This document shows positions 18,706 to 28,352 of a stretch of DNA of 64,000 nucleotides, piece by piece. The stretch covers positions 355,487 through 419,486 of the forward strand of contig NZ_ASJB01000028.1 in the NCBI RefSeq assembly GCF_000478275.1, in the 5' to 3' direction. The notes under the pieces were generated by a model, which searched no databases, had not been told where the DNA came from, and was given only the letters and a program-made list of their open reading frames with translations. The stretch comes from Amycolatopsis orientalis DSM 40040 = KCTC 9412. Lineage in GTDB: Bacteria; Actinomycetota; Actinomycetes; Mycobacteriales; Pseudonocardiaceae. Position 1 is the stretch's first letter. Every line of letters begins with the position of its first letter. The translations under genes were made by a program, and so were the position numbers.

Positions 18706-20499
18706 TCAGGAGGGCGACGATCCGCCGTCGGGCACCTTGACGAGTGACAAGCCGTCGACGAAAAGGTATCCGTTGCCGCTCGCCGCGCGCACGGTGACGG
18801 TCACGGCGCCCGCGGACAACGGAATGGTGCCGAGTTCGCGGCGAGTCCAACCACTGGACGGCGGGATGCCGAGCGTGCGAGCACTACCCGTGGCATCGGT
18901 GACCGTGACCTGTGCGGCACTGAGCTGTCCCGATGTCTTGGCGGAAAGGGCCAGCTGGTAAGTACCCGCCGGCACCGTAATCCGTTGTCGCACACCACCC
19001 GCATAGGATTGCGACGCGCCCACCCGCAGTCCGAAGCGACTTCCGTTCGCCCCACCGTTGACATTGGTCACGATCGAACTCGGGCCGGTCTCCCGGAAAT
19101 TGGTCCACCCGGTCACCTGCGGCACGATGATGCGATCGGCTTGGAAGTCGGGATTGAGGAGGTAGTTGTTCTGCGGTCCGATCCGCCACTCCCCCGTCGT
19201 GGCGTTGAACTGCCACTGGCTCACCGAGTGGAACCGAGGCCTCGCGCCGCTCTTGGTCACCGGCATCCACTGGTTGTAGCCGATACCGTTCCATGCGAAA
19301 TCCGCCCAGCGGTCACCGGCGAAGATGACCGTGTTCTGTTTGGTGCCTTTGACCGTCACGAAGAACCCGGTCTGGGTCACGTGGCTGTAGTCCATCTCGG
19401 TGCCGGCGAGGGTGTACTCCCCCGAGTACGAGCCTTGGATGTCGCCACCGGTCGACTCGAGGACGTGCGTCACCGAAGTGTTCCAGCCGTGCAGGTCCGA
19501 CGCCGCGTGGTAGTACTTGCCGTCGAGCTTGAACATGGCGTTGCCTTCGCGGCCGGAGGAGTTGGTGCCGATCAGCACAGCGGGCTCCACCCGCAGCGAG
19601 TCTGACTCCCTGAGCTTGGCGACGAAGGCGCGAGAACGCCCTTCGCGATTGGAGAAGATCAGGTAGTCCTTGCCGTTGTCGTCGGTGAAGACGGTCTGGT
19701 CCCCGGTTCCGGTCGTCGGCGAGTTCGCGATCTGGGTCTGGAAGTAGCCGTAGTCGAAATTGTCGGTGGGCGAGTCGCCCTGCAGCAGGAGAACTCCATG
19801 CCCGCCCCTGCCTGTATGCCACATCTGCACGGCGAGCACGTACTTGCCGGTGTTCTCGTTGTACGAGACACCGAGGCGGCCGACCCAGCCCGCACCACCC
19901 AGGGTGGCGCCGCTGCCCACGCCGGTGGACCGCGTCGCGACACGATTCTCGAACTTCCAGTTCACCAGGTCCTTCGAGGAGTACACCGGGATCGAAACGA
20001 AGGTGACGTCGTTGTTGTACAGCCTCGTCGGATTCGCCCGGTAGAGTTCTGCGCCGGTGTAGTGCACGCCGTACCAATAATAGGTGTCGCCGAACTTGAC
20101 TACGCCACCGCCCTGCGAATAGATGGGGTTTCCCTCGGTGTCGTTCCAGAACGTGTTGTTCGTGATCGTCTGGAACGTTCCCTCGTCGGCAGCCTTCAGC
20201 CCGGCGGCGGCGGTCATCAGAGCCGTCTTCGCGGTGGCGACTTCCGAAGCGGTGGCCGACGCGCGGACGGCGACGTCGGTCGCGGTGGTCAAAGCCTTGG
20301 CGAAGGGTGCCCAGGAATCCACTGTGTACTTGGCCGGAACGCGCGTCTTGTAGTCGGCGACCAGTGTCTTGAGGCCCCTGTCCGTCGCCGGGCCCGCCGC
20401 GGCGACGGGCGCCGAGAACGGTGCGGCTGCCGCCACGAGCAGCACCACGGCTGCCGGCAATCCCCAACGCCGCGCAACCGCACGGACTGTTCGCTTCAT
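18706..20499 (-). CDS. Secreted GH43-like glycosidase with C-terminal binding domain
   Basis: A 597-residue exported protein with a Sec signal peptide (KRTVRAVARRWGL, AAA cleavage near residue 35). A helical FIVAR-like repeat covers about residues 40-105. A five-bladed propeller (about 110-440) follows, with GDTYYWYGVHYTG, YSSKDLVNWKFENR and EGNAMFKLDGKYYHAASD, the pattern of the GH43 family (exo-galactanase or arabinofuranosidase types). A beta-sandwich binding domain ends the protein (NLLNPDF-type start, to SSGWTRRELG and FVDGLSLVKV). Last gene of the GH42-PL9-GH43 operon, 4 bases after the PL9 stop, with AAAGGTG before its ATG. It probably trims galactan or arabinan side chains outside the cell. 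The exact substrate is not decidable here. Confidence 0.82.
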   Translation of the reverse strand: MKRTVRAVARRWGLPAAVVLLVAAAAPFSAPVAAAGPATDRGLKTLVADYKTRVPAKYTVDSWAPFAKALTTATDVAVRASATASEVATAKTALMTAAAGLKAADEGTFQTITNNTFWNDTEGNPIYSQGGGVVKFGDTYYWYGVHYTGAELYRANPTRLYNNDVTFVSIPVYSSKDLVNWKFENRVATRSTGVGSGATLGGAGWVGRLGVSYNENTGKYVLAVQMWHTGRGGHGVLLLQGDSPTDNFDYGYFQTQIANSPTTGTGDQTVFTDDNGKDYLIFSNREGRSRAFVAKLRESDSLRVEPAVLIGTNSSGREGNAMFKLDGKYYHAASDLHGWNTSVTHVLESTGGDIQGSYSGEYTLAGTEMDYSHVTQTGFFVTVKGTKQNTVIFAGDRWADFAWNGIGYNQWMPVTKSGARPRFHSVSQWQFNATTGEWRIGPQNNYLLNPDFQADRIIVPQVTGWTNFRETGPSSIVTNVNGGANGSRFGLRVGASQSYAGGVRQRITVPAGTYQLALSAKTSGQLSAAQVTVTDATGSARTLGIPPSSGWTRRELGTIPLSAGAVTVTVRAASGNGYLFVDGLSLVKVPDGGSSPS

Positions 20500-20503
20500 G
20501 ATG

Positions 20504-21871
20504 TCACCTTTCCTCATTCATCCGGGAAAGCGATACGGTCTGCTCGAAGGCGCCGAGATCAGGCGCCTTCCCGTTGTAGGGAAGGCCGACGTCGGTGCCT
20601 TTGTCGATCAGGGCGCTGTTCGCGGCCAGACGGAGATGGGGCAGGACAGGCAAGTCGCCGCCCGCTTGGCGGGGCGCGTTCCAGCCCGTGGTCGAAACGC
20701 TGCGGAACTGCGCGTCCGACAAGGGAACCCCGAGGTCCCAGGAGTTGTGCGAGGCCGTCGTGCCGTTCATGTTCGCCACCAGCGTGCCGGTGTATGCGAG
20801 GTTGTTGCGCAGGTTGCCTTTGCCTACCGAGGCACCACTCGAGTTGATCCCCCTCATGTCGAAGTCGGGGCGGTTGCCGTAGCTGGTGTTGCCGAAGTAG
20901 TCGTTGGCCACCGGGTGATGGTTGGCGTAGAAGCCCGCGGCCTTGTTGAGGAACGCGACCGAGAAACGGACGGTGTGCTTGACCGCCCTGGCGTCGTACT
21001 CGCCGCCGAAGCCGCCCATTTTGAAGCCGGCTCCGTTGCCGGCGCCCGTCGTCGTCCCCGGCACGTAACCGTTGCGCCAGGCCCAGGAGTTCTCGATGAG
21101 CACGGGCGAGTAAGTGGAGATGAGGTCGAACCCGTCATCGGAGTTCCACCACGCGCGGCAACCACGGAACACGTTCGAGGCCCGGCCTGCCGGTGTGTAG
21201 TGCGAGCCGAACCCGTCGCCGCTCTCCCCCGCCCCGTTGGAGCTGCGCCGGTCGTAGTTGTCGTGAGAGTCCGAGTTCAGCACGAGGTTGCCGCTCCCGC
21301 CGCTGATGAACAGGCCGGCACCCATGTGGTGATGGGTATTGATCAGCTCGAAGATGTTGTCGTTTCCCGAGATCCAGAGTCCCCATGACTCATGGTTCCG
21401 GTTGTTGTTCTGCGGCACGCCGACCACTTCCAGCCCCTTGAGGTGGAGATGACTGCCGGAGATGTTGAAGCCCTTGATCCGGCAGTCGTCCTTCATGCCG
21501 GAGAACGTGAACACCGGCTTCTCGTCCGGATAGGCCCAGTAGCGGATCGGGTTGCCCGCGCCACCGCTCTTGCCCAGGGTGATCGCGTTGACTTGAGCCG
21601 TTTGACTCGGGCAACCGCTCTCGGCACGGGTGTAGGCATAGGTGCCGCCCCGGAAGTAGACCGTGTCCCCTGGCCGAGCGGCCTGTTGCGCACGGGCGAT
21701 CGAGGCCCACGGAGCAGCCTGCGTCCCCGCCGCGGCATCATCGCCGTTCGGGGCGACGAAGTAGGTCGTCGCGGCCGCCGCGGTGCTCACCGGGACGGTG
21801 ACCACCGCCATGGAGACCACCATGGCCAGTACGACCAGGAAGACACGGATGACCGTCGTGACAGTTCTCAT
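20504..21871 (-). CDS. Secreted PL9-like pectate lyase (parallel beta-helix)
   Basis: A 455-residue exported protein with a signal peptide ending AAAA near residue 35. The mature part starts TTYFVAPNGDDAAAGTQAAPWASIARAQQ, the DUF1565-like opening of PL9 lyases. Asn-rich beta-helix coils follow, then ESGDGFGSHY and FRGCRAWWNSDDGFDLI, which recall the calcium-site Asp cluster of PL9 enzymes. Where I recall PL9 lyases having a Lys after DGF, this protein has GSH, so activity or specificity may differ. It would cleave polygalacturonate by beta-elimination. Its ATG overlaps the GH42 stop (ATGA). Confidence 0.8.
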   Translation of the reverse strand: MRTVTTVIRVFLVVLAMVVSMAVVTVPVSTAAAATTYFVAPNGDDAAAGTQAAPWASIARAQQAARPGDTVYFRGGTYAYTRAESGCPSQTAQVNAITLGKSGGAGNPIRYWAYPDEKPVFTFSGMKDDCRIKGFNISGSHLHLKGLEVVGVPQNNNRNHESWGLWISGNDNIFELINTHHHMGAGLFISGGSGNLVLNSDSHDNYDRRSSNGAGESGDGFGSHYTPAGRASNVFRGCRAWWNSDDGFDLISTYSPVLIENSWAWRNGYVPGTTTGAGNGAGFKMGGFGGEYDARAVKHTVRFSVAFLNKAAGFYANHHPVANDYFGNTSYGNRPDFDMRGINSSGASVGKGNLRNNLAYTGTLVANMNGTTASHNSWDLGVPLSDAQFRSVSTTGWNAPRQAGGDLPVLPHLRLAANSALIDKGTDVGLPYNGKAPDLGAFEQTVSLSRMNEER

Positions 21872-23886
21872 CGTTCACTCCAGATGGTTCGGGCGACGAC
21901 ACGGACCTCACCGGCCGGTACCTGGATGTGCGCGGTGACGTTTTCACCGGTGAGCAGTTCGGTGGCCGGGCCGGTGACGGGGACCGTGGTTTCCTCGTCG
22001 GAATGGTTGATCACGAACAGGTACCGGCCTTCAATCCCGGCGCGCTCGACGACTTCGATGTCGCGGGGCAGGTCCCGGCCGGGCAGCATCGCGTCCGCGG
22101 CGGCCTGCCGCAGCACGGTGACGAGACCGTCTTGGCCCAGGCAGGTCGAGACGTACCAGGCTGTGCCGCGTCCGGTCGTGTGCCGGGTGACCGCGGGGTG
22201 TCCGGCGGCCGGACCGTTCGTATAGGACCAGATCCGTTCGGCGCCCTCGAGCGTGATGACCTCGGCCCAGATATCCGCGGTCGTTCCGTTGTCCAACCGG
22301 ACTCGCTCCCCCTCGAGCAATGGGGTGAACTCGTCGACCGTCAAGCCCAACACGTCGCGTAGCGCGCCAGGGTAGGGTCCGGGGTGCACGACGTCTCGTT
22401 CGTCGACGATTCCGGAGAAGCACGACACGACCAGGACGCCACCCTTTTCGACGTACCGCCGGAGGTTGGCCGCGACGGACTCGGACATCGTGTACAGGGC
22501 GGGAACGACGACCAGCGGATAGCCGCTCAGCTCGGCATCGGGATGCGCGAAATCGACCGTGAGGTGCCGGTCGTAGGCGGCGGCGTACCATGCGTCGGCT
22601 CGTTCCCGGGCGTCGAGATCGACGCTCGGCCGCCATTCCAGGCGTTGTGCCCACCAGGACTGCCAATCCCACAGCATCGCGATATCCGCGACCACGCGAC
22701 TGCCGCGGACCGGGGCGAGCGCGCCGATGGCACGGCCGAGCCGGACGACCTCCCGCCAGATCCGGCTTTCCGTTCCCGCGTGGGGCAGCATCGCCGAGTG
22801 GAACTTCTCGGCGCCGATGCGGGAAGCGCGCCATTGGAAGAACATCGCACCGTCCGAGCCGCGCCCCACGTGCGCCAGGCTGTTCCGGCCCATCTCCCCT
22901 GGCCGTTTGGCGATGTTGCGGGGCTGCCAGTTCACCGCGCCGGTGGAGTGTTCCAGAAGCAGCCATGGCCGTCCGTTCGCCAAGGAGCGGGTGATATCGG
23001 CGGACATGGCGAGGTTGATGTGGTTCCGATCGGTTTCGGCGACGAGGTAATGGTCGTTGGTGACGACGTCGACTTCGCGCGCCCAAGCCCAGTAGTCCAG
23101 TGACTCGCACTGGGACAACGCCGCTTGGAAGTTCGTGGTGACCGGGATGCCGGGTGACAGGGCGTGGAGCACGTCCCGCTCCCGGATGAAGTTCTCCAGC
23201 AGTTCGTCGCTGGTGAACCGCGCCCAGTCCAGTTGCTGCGCGGGGTTGCACGCCGTCGGTGTCAGCCGCGGTGGTTGCACCTGAGTCCAGGAGTTGTAGG
23301 TCTGACCCCAGAACGTCGTGCCCCAAGCCTCGTTGAGTTCCTTGAGCGTGGTGTAGCGGTCGGCCAGCCACCGGCGGAACGCGGCGGCGGTGGCATCGCA
23401 GTAGCACGCGCTGACGGGGACGCCGTACTCGTTGTGGACATGCCACAGCGCCACGGCGGGGTGTCTACCGTAACGACGACCGAGCTGCTCGGCGATCGAG
23501 ACGATGGCCTGCTGATACGCGGCGGAACTGTGGCAGATGGCGCCACGGCTGCCGAAGGCGAGACGCACGCCCTCGCGGGTCACGGGGAGCGCCTCGGGGT
23601 TTCGCTGGTAGAACCAGGCGGGCGGAACGACCGTCGGCGTTCCGAGTGCGACCCGGATCCCAGAGTCATGCACCAGATCCAGCAGATGATCCAGCCACCC
23701 GAAGTCGTATTGGCCTGGCTCGGGCTCCAGCAACGACCAGGTGAAGATCCCGATGCTGACCATGGTCACGCCGGCCTCGCGCATGAGCCGCACGTCCTCC
23801 CGCCACACGGTCTTCGGCCATTGCTCGGGGTTGTAATCACCGCCGTACGCCAGGGCGTCCAATCCGACCGGCCACTGCGCCGCCAT
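21868..23886 (-). CDS. GH42 beta-galactosidase
   Basis: A 672-residue enzyme without a signal peptide, full length for family 42. It opens ALAYGGDYNPEQWP. The acid/base is E153 in WHVHNEYG and the nucleophile E312 in LLLEHSTGAVNW. A CxC/C zinc-type cluster (CYCD at 161-164) is present. A trimerisation domain and small C-terminal beta-domain follow. It should release galactose from beta-galacto-oligosaccharides taken up after GH53 and GH43 action. First gene of its operon. The ATG at 23886 has GGGGGCG upstream; an in-frame extension further upstream would cross the operator and is rejected. Confidence 0.92.
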   Translation of the reverse strand: MAAQWPVGLDALAYGGDYNPEQWPKTVWREDVRLMREAGVTMVSIGIFTWSLLEPEPGQYDFGWLDHLLDLVHDSGIRVALGTPTVVPPAWFYQRNPEALPVTREGVRLAFGSRGAICHSSAAYQQAIVSIAEQLGRRYGRHPAVALWHVHNEYGVPVSACYCDATAAAFRRWLADRYTTLKELNEAWGTTFWGQTYNSWTQVQPPRLTPTACNPAQQLDWARFTSDELLENFIRERDVLHALSPGIPVTTNFQAALSQCESLDYWAWAREVDVVTNDHYLVAETDRNHINLAMSADITRSLANGRPWLLLEHSTGAVNWQPRNIAKRPGEMGRNSLAHVGRGSDGAMFFQWRASRIGAEKFHSAMLPHAGTESRIWREVVRLGRAIGALAPVRGSRVVADIAMLWDWQSWWAQRLEWRPSVDLDARERADAWYAAAYDRHLTVDFAHPDAELSGYPLVVVPALYTMSESVAANLRRYVEKGGVLVVSCFSGIVDERDVVHPGPYPGALRDVLGLTVDEFTPLLEGERVRLDNGTTADIWAEVITLEGAERIWSYTNGPAAGHPAVTRHTTGRGTAWYVSTCLGQDGLVTVLRQAAADAMLPGRDLPRDIEVVERAGIEGRYLFVINHSDEETTVPVTGPATELLTGENVTAHIQVPAGEVRVVARTIWSER

Positions 23887-23901
23887 CCGCGCCCCCAGTT
23901 T

Positions 23902-23917
23902 CTGTGATCGTGCACAG
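23902..23917. promoter_or_regulatory. CTGTG-n6-CACAG operator, site 1
   Basis: CTGTGATCGTGCACAG, 16 bases upstream of the GH42 start, in the promoter shared with the divergent sugar importer. One of four matching sites. Confidence 0.65.
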
Positions 23918-23962
23918 ATTGGTGCTCTCAAGTTCACCAAGGTAACCGCAGATATCCTGTTC

Positions 23963-24005
23963 TTGACAAGAGTCAGCCGGGAAACCGTACTGTGTACGTG
24001 CACAG
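23963..24005 (+). promoter_or_regulatory. Importer promoter with overlapping CTGTG-n6-CACAG operator, site 2
   Basis: A consensus -35 TTGACA lies at 23963-23968. A weak -10 (CGTACT or TACTGT) follows at 17-19 bases. The near-perfect dyad CTGTGTACGTGCACAG at 23990-24005 covers the expected transcription start, a classic repressor position. The binding-protein ATG is 35 bases further on. Confidence 0.65.
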
Positions 24006-24039
24006 TGATGACTCCCATCACCTGACTCCGGAGGACCGG

Positions 24040-25338
24040 ATGCATCGTCGCGCCGCCCTCGCAGCAATCGCCCTGCTCGGCTCACTGGCCCTCACGGGAT
24101 GCGACGGTGGCGATCAGCCCGACCCGGCGGCCGGACCGATCGAGCTGACCCTGTGGTCCTGGGCGCCCAACATGGAGAACGCCCTCCGGCTGTGGAACTC
24201 CGGCCACCCCGATGTCAAGGTCACCGTGCACAAGCAGGCAGGCGGCGACGACCTGATCCCCAAGGTCATCACCGCGGAGCGGGCGGGCACGGGGCCGGAC
24301 CTCGTGCAGGCGGAATACCAGATGATCCCGACGCTGGTCTCCCATGACGTCCTCGCCGACATCGCGCCGTTCGTGGGCGACGCCAAAGGCAAGTTCGCGG
24401 AGAACGTCTGGAGCCAGGCCACCCTGGGATCGGACGCGGTGTACGCGATCCCGCAGGACATCGCACCGCTCGCCCTTTTCTACCGCGACGACCTCTTCGC
24501 GCACTACGGTCTGCGAGTGCCGACGACGTGGGCGGAGTTCGCCGACACCGCGCGGGACCTCAAGCGGAAGGCGCCCGACCGTGCGCTGACCACCTTCTCC
24601 AGCAACAACGGCGGCCTGTTCGCCGGTTTGGCGCAGCAGGCGGGATCGACATGGTGGACGACCTCGGGCGACACCTGGAAGGTCGCCATCGACGACGAGG
24701 CGTCCCGCAAGGTCGCCGGGTTCTGGGGCGACATGGTGGCGGAGGGAGTGATCGACAACCAGCCGATGTACACCCCCGCTTGGAACAAGGCACTCGACGA
24801 CGGCACCCAGCTCGCCTGGGTGAGCGGGGTCTGGGCACCCGGCACGTTGACCACCGCCGCCCCGGCCACGAAGGGGAAATGGAAGATGGCGCCGCTTCCA
24901 CAGTGGACGGCCGGTGCGGGCAAGACCGGCAGCTGGGGCGGCTCGGCCACCGGCGTCACCGCCGGCGCGGCGAAGAAGGGGCGGGCCGAGGCCGCCACCA
25001 AGTTCGTCACCTGGCTGAACACCGACCCCACGGCGATCGCCGCGCTGGTGAAGGAAGCGGGCGTCTATCCGGCGGCCACCGCCGCGCAGACCGGGGGCGC
25101 CTTGACCACTCCGGAGTTCTTCCCCAACCAGCCCGAGTACTACCGGCTGGCCGCGGCCATCGCCAAGGGCACCGCCGCGGCGGGCTGGGGCCCGAACGTC
25201 AACGTCGCGTACTCGGCGTTCAAAGACACCTTCGGCAAGGCCGCCCAGGACAAGTCGAGCTTCCTCTCCGCGCTCAAAGCCGTACAGGAAGCCTCGGTCG
25301 GCGACATGCGGAAGAACGGCTTCAAGGTAGAGGGCTGA
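24040..25338 (+). CDS. Extracellular sugar-binding lipoprotein (pectin region importer)
   Basis: A 432-residue family 1 solute-binding lipoprotein with basic MHRR, hydrophobic core and lipobox ALTGC. The mature part has IELTLWSWAPNMENALRLWN, then VKVTVHKQAGGDDLIPKV, typical CUT1 binding-protein elements. GGAGGA lies five bases before the ATG. It heads an operon of two permeases and a LacI regulator, divergent from GH42. Ligand inferred as galacto- or arabino-oligosaccharides from the neighbouring enzymes. Confidence 0.9.
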   Translation: MHRRAALAAIALLGSLALTGCDGGDQPDPAAGPIELTLWSWAPNMENALRLWNSGHPDVKVTVHKQAGGDDLIPKVITAERAGTGPDLVQAEYQMIPTLVSHDVLADIAPFVGDAKGKFAENVWSQATLGSDAVYAIPQDIAPLALFYRDDLFAHYGLRVPTTWAEFADTARDLKRKAPDRALTTFSSNNGGLFAGLAQQAGSTWWTTSGDTWKVAIDDEASRKVAGFWGDMVAEGVIDNQPMYTPAWNKALDDGTQLAWVSGVWAPGTLTTAAPATKGKWKMAPLPQWTAGAGKTGSWGGSATGVTAGAAKKGRAEAATKFVTWLNTDPTAIAALVKEAGVYPAATAAQTGGALTTPEFFPNQPEYYRLAAAIAKGTAAAGWGPNVNVAYSAFKDTFGKAAQDKSSFLSALKAVQEASVGDMRKNGFKVEG

Positions 25339-25369
25339 CCGGCCCGTCCCGACGTCCCGAGGAAGTGCC

Positions 25370-26281
25370 ATGGCGTCTCCCCGCACCGCCAGACGGCTTG
25401 CGCCGTATGGTTTCCTCGCTCCCGCGATCGTACTGTTCGGACTTCTGTTCGCCCTGCCGATCGGCTACGCGATCTACTTGAGCCTGCACACTTTCCAGGT
25501 GAAAGGCCTCGGCCTCGGCACGAAGGCCCGCGAGGAGGTGTGGGCTGGGTTGAGCAACTATTCGGCAGCGCTGTCCGATCCCGAATTGCTGGCGGGCGCG
25601 GGCCGGGTACTGCGCTACGGTGCGACGCTCGTGCCCTTGATGCTCGGCCTGGCCTTGCTTTTCGCGTTGCTGCTGGACAACGCGCGAACGCGCTGCCGGG
25701 CGGTGTCCCGGCTCGCCATCTTCCTGCCCTATGCCGTGCCCGGCATCATCGCCTCGCTGCTGTGGGGCTTCCTGTATCTGCCGAGCATCAGTCCCGGCTA
25801 CTTCCTGCTGCGGGCGGCAGGTCTGAGCGGACCGGATCTGCTGCACGGGGACGGGTTGTACCTGGCGCTGGCCAATATCGCGGTGTGGGGCGGCACGGGC
25901 TTCAACATGATCGTCATCTACACCTCACTGCGGGCCATCCCCGCCGAACTGTACGAGGCCGCCCGGCTCGACGGTTGCTCGGAGACCCGGATCGCGCTGT
26001 GGATCAAGATCCCGATGGTGATGCCCGCGCTCGTGCTCACCTTCTTCTTCTCGACCATCGCGACGCTGCAGGTGTTCGCCGAACCGATGACGCTGAGCCC
26101 GCTGACGAACTCGCTGAGTTCCACCTGGAGCCCGCTGATGAAGGTCTACCGCGACGCCTTCGTCCAAGGCGGGACGCATTCGGCGGCCGCGACCGCCGTG
26201 GTGATCGCGGTGGTCACGCTCGTGGTGTCCTTCGGGTTTCTCAGCCTGGCCGGCCGGCGCACCAGGGAGCCCACGCCGTGA
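25370..26281 (+). CDS. Sugar ABC transporter permease (MalF type)
   Basis: A 303-residue permease with six spans. The first is YGFLAPAIVLFGLLFALPIG. The EAA loop is EAARLDGCSETRIALWIKIP. The stop overlaps the GTG of the next permease (GTGA). No ATPase gene is present, so a shared MsiK-like ATPase is expected. Confidence 0.92.
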   Translation: MASPRTARRLAPYGFLAPAIVLFGLLFALPIGYAIYLSLHTFQVKGLGLGTKAREEVWAGLSNYSAALSDPELLAGAGRVLRYGATLVPLMLGLALLFALLLDNARTRCRAVSRLAIFLPYAVPGIIASLLWGFLYLPSISPGYFLLRAAGLSGPDLLHGDGLYLALANIAVWGGTGFNMIVIYTSLRAIPAELYEAARLDGCSETRIALWIKIPMVMPALVLTFFFSTIATLQVFAEPMTLSPLTNSLSSTWSPLMKVYRDAFVQGGTHSAAATAVVIAVVTLVVSFGFLSLAGRRTREPTP

Positions 26282-27138
26282 ACGCGACACCGCCGGAGCC
26301 GCGGACCGCCCGCCGGACCTCGTGGGTGCCGACGTCGGTGTTGCTACTGGGCACGGTCTACTGCCTGATCCCCGTGCTGTGGGTGGTCATGGCGGCGACG
26401 AAGAGCCGCGACGAGCTGTTCAGTACCTTCACCTTCCTGCCGGGTACCGGACTGTGGGACAACCTGGCCGACCTGACGGCCTACCGGGGCGGAGTGTTCT
26501 GGCGATGGATGGCCAACTCCGTCCTGTACGCCGGGCTCGGCGCGCTGCTGTCCGCCGCGGTGTCCGCCGCGAGCGGGTACGCGCTGGCGAAGTTCCCGTT
26601 CCGCGGCCGGAGCCTGATCTTCGCGGTGCTCCTGACCGGGGTGCTGATGCCGCCGATCACCCTGGCCGTGCCGCAATACCTGCTGCTGGCCAAGGTCGGC
26701 CTCGCCGGGACGTACTGGTCGGTACTGCTGCCCGGCGTCCTCAGCCCGTACGGCATCTATCTCGCCAGGGTCTACGCCGCGGCGGCGTTGCCGGACGAGG
26801 TGCTGGAAGCCGCGCGCGTCGACGGCGTGCGTGAGCTGCGGTTGTTCACCTCGATCGCGCTGCCGATGATGCGGCCGGGGCTGGTGACGATCTTCCTTTT
26901 CCAGTTCGTCGCGATCTGGAACAACTTCCTGTTGCCCTACATCATGCTCGGTGAAGACAAGCTGTTCCCTGTCACCGTCGGCCTCTACAGCCTCCTTCAG
27001 CAAGGTGCCGGCGTTCCCGCTCTCTACACGCTCGTGATCACAGGGGCGCTGCTCTCGATCATCCCGCTGATCGCGCTGTTCCTGAGCCTCCAGCGCTACT
27101 GGCGCGTCGATCTGCTCTCCGGAGCCGTAAAGTCGTGA
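26278..27138 (+). CDS. Sugar ABC transporter permease (MalG type)
   Basis: A 286-residue permease starting at GTG 26278, overlapped with the previous stop. Six spans; EAA loop EAARVDGVRELRLFTSIALP. A longer frame reaching back to 25540 is an artefact of reading across the upstream gene. The LacI gene follows 27 bases downstream in the same direction, so the regulator is probably co-transcribed with the importer. Confidence 0.92.
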   Translation: MNATPPEPRTARRTSWVPTSVLLLGTVYCLIPVLWVVMAATKSRDELFSTFTFLPGTGLWDNLADLTAYRGGVFWRWMANSVLYAGLGALLSAAVSAASGYALAKFPFRGRSLIFAVLLTGVLMPPITLAVPQYLLLAKVGLAGTYWSVLLPGVLSPYGIYLARVYAAAALPDEVLEAARVDGVRELRLFTSIALPMMRPGLVTIFLFQFVAIWNNFLLPYIMLGEDKLFPVTVGLYSLLQQGAGVPALYTLVITGALLSIIPLIALFLSLQRYWRVDLLSGAVKS

Positions 27139-27165
27139 CCAGGAGTCGCGACAGATGAGGGGCCG

Positions 27166-28212
27166 ATGACGGACACAACACCGCACAGGCGTGCGAGGGG
27201 AAAGGCCAAGCGCCCGCCCACCATCCACGACGTCGCCGCGGAGGCGGGGGTCTCCCGTGGCACCGTCTCCCGCGTGCTGCAGGGCGGGCACAACGTCAGC
27301 CCCGCCGCTCAGGAAGCGGTCAACACCGCCATCCGCAAGCTCGGCTACGTGGTGAACCGCGCGGCCAGGAGCCTGGTCACCCAGCGCGCGGGCTCGGTGG
27401 CGTTCCTGCTGTCGGAAACGCAGGACAAGTTCTTCGAGGACCCCAACTTCACGACCCTGCTGCGTGGCTGCACTCAGGCACTGGCCGAGCACGATGTCCC
27501 GCTCGTCCTGATAACGGCGGGTACCGACGCCGAACGCCGCCGAGTCTCCCGTTACCTCTCGGCGAGCCCCGTCGACGGCGTCCTGCTGGTCTCCACGCAC
27601 CGCGGGAGCCCGATGATCGATCATCTGCGTCGTGTCGACCTCCCGCTCGTGTGCTGCGGCAAGCCGCTGGGCCAGCGCGGCGCGTTGTCCTACGTGGCCG
27701 TCGACGACCGTGAGGGCGCCAAAGACATGGTGCGCCATTTGCTCGAATCCGGTCGCGAGCATGTCGCGACCATCGCCGGGCCCGACGACACTCCCGGCGG
27801 GCTGGAACGGCTGGCAGGTTATCGCGAGGTACTCGCCGAATACGACATCGCCTACGACGAGCGGCTGGTGGAGATCGGCGACTACAGCCGGGAGAGTGGC
27901 GAGGCGTGCATGCAGCGGCTGCTCGCCCGCGCGCCGGAGCTCGACGCGGTCTTCGTCGCCTCGGATCTCATGGCCCTCGGCGCGTTGACGGCCCTCGAAC
28001 GGGCGGGCCGCCGAGTGCCCGAGGACATCGCCGTCGGCGGATTCGACGACGCACCGATCGCGCTCGGCGCTCATCCGCCGCTGACCACGATCAGGCAACC
28101 GTGGGACCGCATCAGCGAGGTGATGGTGCGCCTCCTGCTGGCCCAGATCAACGGAGACGGGCCCGCCACGGTGATCCTGCCGACCGAACTCGTCGTCCGC
28201 GACTCAACCTGA
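27166..28212 (+). CDS. LacI-family regulator of the pectin side-chain locus
   Basis: A 348-residue repressor. HTH TIHDVAAEAGVSRGTVSRVLQG, hinge helix NRAARSLVTQRAG, then a sugar-binding core ending VGGFDDAPIALGAHPPLTTIRQP. It is the last gene of the importer operon. It lies between two pairs of CTGTG-n6-CACAG operators, which makes it the prime candidate to bind them, so it would control GH42-PL9-GH43, its own operon and GH53-CE12 together. The effector is probably galactose or a small galactoside, by inference. Confidence 0.92.
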   Translation: MTDTTPHRRARGKAKRPPTIHDVAAEAGVSRGTVSRVLQGGHNVSPAAQEAVNTAIRKLGYVVNRAARSLVTQRAGSVAFLLSETQDKFFEDPNFTTLLRGCTQALAEHDVPLVLITAGTDAERRRVSRYLSASPVDGVLLVSTHRGSPMIDHLRRVDLPLVCCGKPLGQRGALSYVAVDDREGAKDMVRHLLESGREHVATIAGPDDTPGGLERLAGYREVLAEYDIAYDERLVEIGDYSRESGEACMQRLLARAPELDAVFVASDLMALGALTALERAGRRVPEDIAVGGFDDAPIALGAHPPLTTIRQPWDRISEVMVRLLLAQINGDGPATVILPTELVVRDST

Positions 28213-28266
28213 AACCGCGGTCGCCGGCTCAGCGCCACGCGCCGGTATCGGCCACCTGGGGTCCGA

Positions 28267-28282
28267 CTGTGCACGTTCACAG
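28267..28282. promoter_or_regulatory. CTGTG-n6-CACAG operator, site 3
   Basis: CTGTGCACGTTCACAG, 55 bases after the LacI stop and upstream of the GH53 gene. Core ACGT is shared with sites 2 and 4. Confidence 0.65.
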
Positions 28283-28352
28283 AAATTTTGGTTAGAGTCT
28301 TGAAACAAGCTCGCATATGCGGTTCTATCTTCACAGAACCGTGTGTGGTCGA

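Noticed and set aside
26344..28098. 584-codon minus-strand frame across the permease and LacI genes
   Set aside because: Antisense shadow; composition is Arg/Gly/His-rich without motifs, while the plus strand encodes intact permease and LacI domains.
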